A DNA stretch of 64,000 nucleotides from Thunnus maccoyii (taxonomy: Eukaryota; Chordata; Actinopteri; Scombriformes; Scombridae), in NCBI RefSeq assembly GCF_910596095.1, contig NC_056544.1, forward strand, positions 13,067,155 to 13,131,154, written 5' to 3'. The translations under genes and the position numbers were made by a program. Under the pieces are notes generated by a model. That model did no database searches. It worked only from the letters and a program-made list of their open reading frames with translations, and had not been told where the DNA came from. Shown here piece by piece: positions 60,578 through 64,000 of this stretch. Position 1 is the first letter of the stretch. The number at the start of each line of letters is the position of its first letter.

Positions 60578-63500
60578 ATGGAGCAACAGCAGCAGCAGCA
60601 GCAGCAGCAACAACGGGGCTTCTGTGGCTTCACGCCGGGTCGGACTGCAGGCTGCGGGGCTGGGGTCTCCACCGGTCAGCCCACCATGCGTTTATCCATC
60701 ACCTCGACCACCGGCAGCCCGGTGGAGCTCACTGTCCCCCGAGGAGAGACTGTGGAGGGACTGAGGACACGAATCTCCCAAAAGCTTAGATTGCAAACGG
60801 ACAAAATCGTCCTCCTGCATAAAGACAGGTGAGCCTGCTAACATTATATGTCTGAGGGTTGTTTTTTTTTACACTGCATGTTGTGTCATGTTGACTATAT
60901 AAGAGGTGCAATGCAATTTTGAAAATTGCACTGAGTGACTAAGACTTGATCTTTTTATCCCACATGGGTTATAAAATAGGCAGCTGACTGCAGGGAAACT
61001 GCTGGACCTGGGTGTAGCAAATGGCAGCAAACTGACCCTGGTCCCTGTCATTGAAGCTGGTTTAGTAGTAAGTAAACCATTGATGTACATCCTACACAGA
61101 AAACCCCATTTCCACACACATTTAATCGCATGTCACTTCACTGAGAGAAATGTTTTGTTCTATCTTTATCGCCACAGTGCTCGACTGCCAGAGCTGAGAG
61201 GACTATGATGGATGTTTTGGAAAGTTTAACAGAAGTTCAGGTGAGAGTTTAAGAAGAATTGAATCTACATGCTGGTGTTCTTTCATATATTTTGTGGAGG
61301 AGGATGCAACACACCATCTGTATTTTAATACTGTTTGTGACAGTGAACTGTTCAACAACCCACACATTCTTGTTTTCATGTTTTTATCAATACACAATCA
61401 AGCATGGTTGCATATCTTCACAAATGCACACTTCACATGTTTCACTTTCCTGGTAAAGGAGGTTAAAGTTGAGTTCAGTGGCCGAAAGTTTATTTAAATC
61501 TGAAGTGTTTTTTTCCTGATAATCCTGCAGATCAGTGACTTCCTGTCAGGGCGCTCTCCTCTCACCATTAACCTGGGAATTGGTGCCCACATGATGTATG
61601 TGCAGCTCCAGCTGTCTGCGCAGGATGTGGTGGAGCTGCAGCAGGACCGGGACTCGAGAGCTCGGAGTAGCAGCAAGCTGCAAACCCGCCTGCCAGCAGA
61701 AGCCTCGGCCTGTTCCTCCACTAACACAACAGACTCCACTACTACCTCACCTACTTCACAAATCTCCTCTCCAGCCCTAGACACTCCTGACTCTACATTC
61801 CCAGTCCAACTTAGCACCCAAAGACCCACCACTGTCCCTGCTGTGAACTGCCATCGCCACTCATCTTCACATCACTCCTGTCCCCCCTGCTCCACGCAGA
61901 CATCTGCCACTATTCTGTCGACCTCTTCCTTGTCCTCTTGTAGTCCTCATCCCAGCTGTCCGCGACAAGCAACCACACCAGTCTGTACACCTGGCCCCAG
62001 TCCTGGACCCCCAAGCCCAGTACCAGCCTCAACCTTCAAAGAGGTTAGCCTTACACAGTCATGCAGAAGTCCATTTAAAACATAACACATTTTCCTGGGC
62101 TCAAAACAATGTAGAATTCAAATCCAGTTTTCTCACTTTGTCCATTTCATCCTGAATGGTCAAAAGAGATATTTAAGCAATAATCTTCTTCATCTTGTTT
62201 TACAGAGTAATGTTAATTCCTCCTCCACTGCTGATCTGTGCAAGCAGCCAGGAGCAGTTATAGAGAGTTTTGTGAGCCACTCTCCAGGAGTCTTCTCCGG
62301 GACTTTCTCTGGTAAGTCTTCCTCGGTGTGTGAGCAGCAAAGGCCTAAACCTGACTTTAACCCATCACATTACAGTGAGAATATACAATACAACTATCTA
62401 TCTATCTTCAGTTTAATTAAGATAGAGAGATAGATAGAGTACTTGTACATGCTTCCTTTAGGTGATATTATCAGAGAACATAAGCTTAATTTCCAAAGCT
62501 ATGCAGATGACAGGCAGCTGTATATTTCGTTGGACCCAAGTGTTGACCAAACCCTTTGCCATTTAACAACTGGTCCAGCTGCAGTAAACAAGTGGAGGCA
62601 GACCAACTTTCTTAAATGGTGACAAAACAGACATTTTATTGGATGGTCCACAAACAAAAAGAGAGCTAGTTCTCACCAAACTTGGCAGTTTGGCCCCACA
62701 GGTTAAATCAAGTCCTGAGTCTGGGTTTTATTCTAGACTCAGACTTAAATTTTAAATCTCACATAAAGAAGGTGACCAAAGCAACTTTCTTTCATTTAAG
62801 AAATATTTCAAAAGTACAGCTGTTCCTATCCCAACGAGATGTGTTTATTTTAAGAAGATTAGACTAATGTAATGCTCTTTACACCGGTCTTCCAAAACAA
62901 TGCATTCCAAAACTAGAACAATAAATAGAGAGCATATCACCCCAGTTTTAGCGAACCTGCACTGGCTCCCAGTGTCTTTTAGGATTGATTTTATAGTTCT
63001 TTTACTTGTTTACAAGGCACTTAATGGTTTTGGAACTGCCCACATTAATTCTTTGTCGTTTTATGATCCTCCACGGCCTCTTCGATCCTCTGCTGCCTGT
63101 TTTTTAAATCACACAAATAAGAACATTGGCTGCTGAGCCTTTTTTAACTTTGCACCAAAACTATGGAATTTCCTGCCCAAGGATACAAGAGATGCAAACT
63201 CTGTGAACATTTTTAAATGACAATTGAAAACGTATTTATTTAACATTGCTTTTAACTGTCATCTTTTACACATTGTTCTTAGCATACCTGCTCTTGCTAG
63301 CTGCTGCTTCTTTCATTTATTAATTTGATTGCTTACTGTGCTCGCACATTATTTGCACTTGTTTTAATTTTCCTGTTTTTATTTATTCTTTTGTTTCTTC
63401 ATTTTATTGTAAAGGTGCTATATAAATAAAGTACTATCAGTCTAAAACAATCTAAAATACACTAAATAGAGTCAAATAAAAATAGAGAAAATAGACTTAA

Positions 63501-64000
63501 GTTGAGACCATATATATATATATAGGGCTGCAACTAACAGTTATTTCATTACTGATCATCAACTATCAGCCCAAAACCCAAAGATATTTAGTTTACATGA
63601 TATTAAAAAAATAAGCCCCACATCATCTCATTTGAGAAGCTTGAACCAGTGAATTTGGGGGATTTTTGCTGATTAATTTTACACTCAATCTATCAATTGA
63701 TTAATTGTTGCAGTCTGAACTATTTCTATTTTCATCCACCATTAACCACACTATCTCCTCTCATCCCATCAGGCACATTGGCCCCTTGCAGTCAGAGCGG
63801 CATCAGACATCCTCGACGTGGCATCGCCATCATTCTCCAGATCCTCAATGACCTGCTGAGAGCTGCCTACCACCACCAGGGGGCTTCACCCACCCAACCC
63901 CACCTCCACTGTTCTGCTTCAAACACTCCAGTCAGCCCGCTGCTCACAGCAGAGGAGCCCAGCAAAACAACAACCAAACCGGTGGTGACCCAGAGGCCAG
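60578..64000 (+). CDS. midn: MIDN, midnolin (partial, first six exons)
   Basis: Coding exons: 60578-60828, 60980-61067, 61178-61240, 61531-62043, 62206-62311, 63773 to beyond the window edge; junctions keep the frame. Midnolin is a nuclear proteasome-binding protein that captures short-lived transcription factors and delivers them for ubiquitin-independent degradation. The N-terminus has a ten-glutamine run (residues 3-12), followed by a ubiquitin-like domain (about 37-110) with [20 protein letters not shown] and IVLLHKDR. The next region, [19 protein letters not shown] and MMYVQLQL, together with [22 protein letters not shown], matches the two halves of the substrate-binding Catch domain. 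Between them is a Ser/Thr/Pro-rich linker in exon 4. Exon 6 begins with the conserved [12 protein letters not shown] helix. The C-terminal proteasome-binding helix lies outside the window. The first ATG is used; no upstream in-frame ATG was seen. Confidence 0.94.
60584..60613 (+). repeat. midn: CAG/CAA run encoding poly-Gln at midn N-terminus
   Basis: Ten glutamine codons (CAA CAG...CAG CAA CAA) directly after Met-Glu. It is coding and probably length-variable. The CAA interruptions at both ends would tend to stabilise it. Confidence 0.9.
62440..63435 (+). mobile_element. 5'-truncated L2-type LINE in midn intron 5
   Basis: The sense strand encodes pieces of a reverse transcriptase. [15 protein letters not shown] contains the catalytic YADD. 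It is followed by frame-broken parts such as [17 protein letters not shown], a DVFILRRLD-like segment and [13 protein letters not shown]...[16 protein letters not shown], typical of the C-terminal part of L2/CR1-clade ORF2. It ends with AAAGGTGCTATATAAATAAAG, the L2-type tail. Stops and frame changes show that it is dead, and it has the same orientation as midn. Confidence 0.8.
63524..63717 (+). repeat. Teleost interspersed repeat (GATTAGCTGATTAAT family), copy 2
   Basis: Begins GGGCTGCAACTAACAG and ends GATTAATTGTTGCAG, giving inverted CTGCAAC/GTTGCAG termini. Internally it has ATTTGAGAAGCTTGAACCAG and GGGGGATTTTTGCTGATT. Related to 40280-40450. It sits just upstream of the exon 6 acceptor of midn. 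Confidence 0.55.

Noticed and set aside
61494-61832. 112-aa minus-strand ORF
   Set aside because: Antisense to midn exon 4, whose sense frame has the Catch-domain motifs and matching splice sites.

Overview
The window is vertebrate nuclear DNA, most likely from a percomorph-type teleost fish. The evidence is GT-AG introns of very uneven size, long GT/CA microsatellites, many short teleost-type interspersed repeats, and six recognisable vertebrate genes. Exon boundaries were read by eye from splice signals, reading-frame continuity and remembered vertebrate orthologues; no search was run.

Layout: (1) 1-1173, minus: first coding exon of the pacemaker channel gene hcn2, cut by the window edge. 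(2) 5056-11107, minus: complete rnf126 (9 coding exons, 311 aa), a RING E3 ligase of protein quality control. (3) 12341-20413, plus: complete sugp1 (14 coding exons, 636 aa), a SURP/G-patch splicing factor, head-to-head with rnf126. (4) 23719-37538, plus: complete stk11/LKB1 (9 coding exons, 438 aa), with a 7.7-kb transposon-rich intron 1 and an AT-AC U12-type intron 2. (5) 42292-51042, minus: complete cbarp (9 coding exons, 1004 aa), a one-pass membrane regulator of voltage-gated calcium channels, tail-to-tail with stk11. (6) 60578-64000, plus: the first six exons of midn (midnolin), running off the right edge.

The genes do not form an operon or pathway; each has its own promoter. The set hcn2-rnf126-stk11-cbarp-midn matches human 19p13.3, whereas sugp1 lies elsewhere on human chromosome 19 (from memory), so its position here is a synteny difference. 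Space between exons holds DNA-transposon and MITE remnants, a putative solo LTR, tRNA-derived SINE pieces, an L2-type LINE fragment and several fold-back sequences.

I found no CRISPR array, no functional tRNA/rRNA gene, and no convincing new biological system. The most interesting signals are splicing-related: the AT-AC intron of stk11, and two nearly identical tandem-acceptor 3' splice sites in front of the two SURP exons of sugp1. Next come long fold-back elements and a 53-codon upstream ORF in the stk11 leader.
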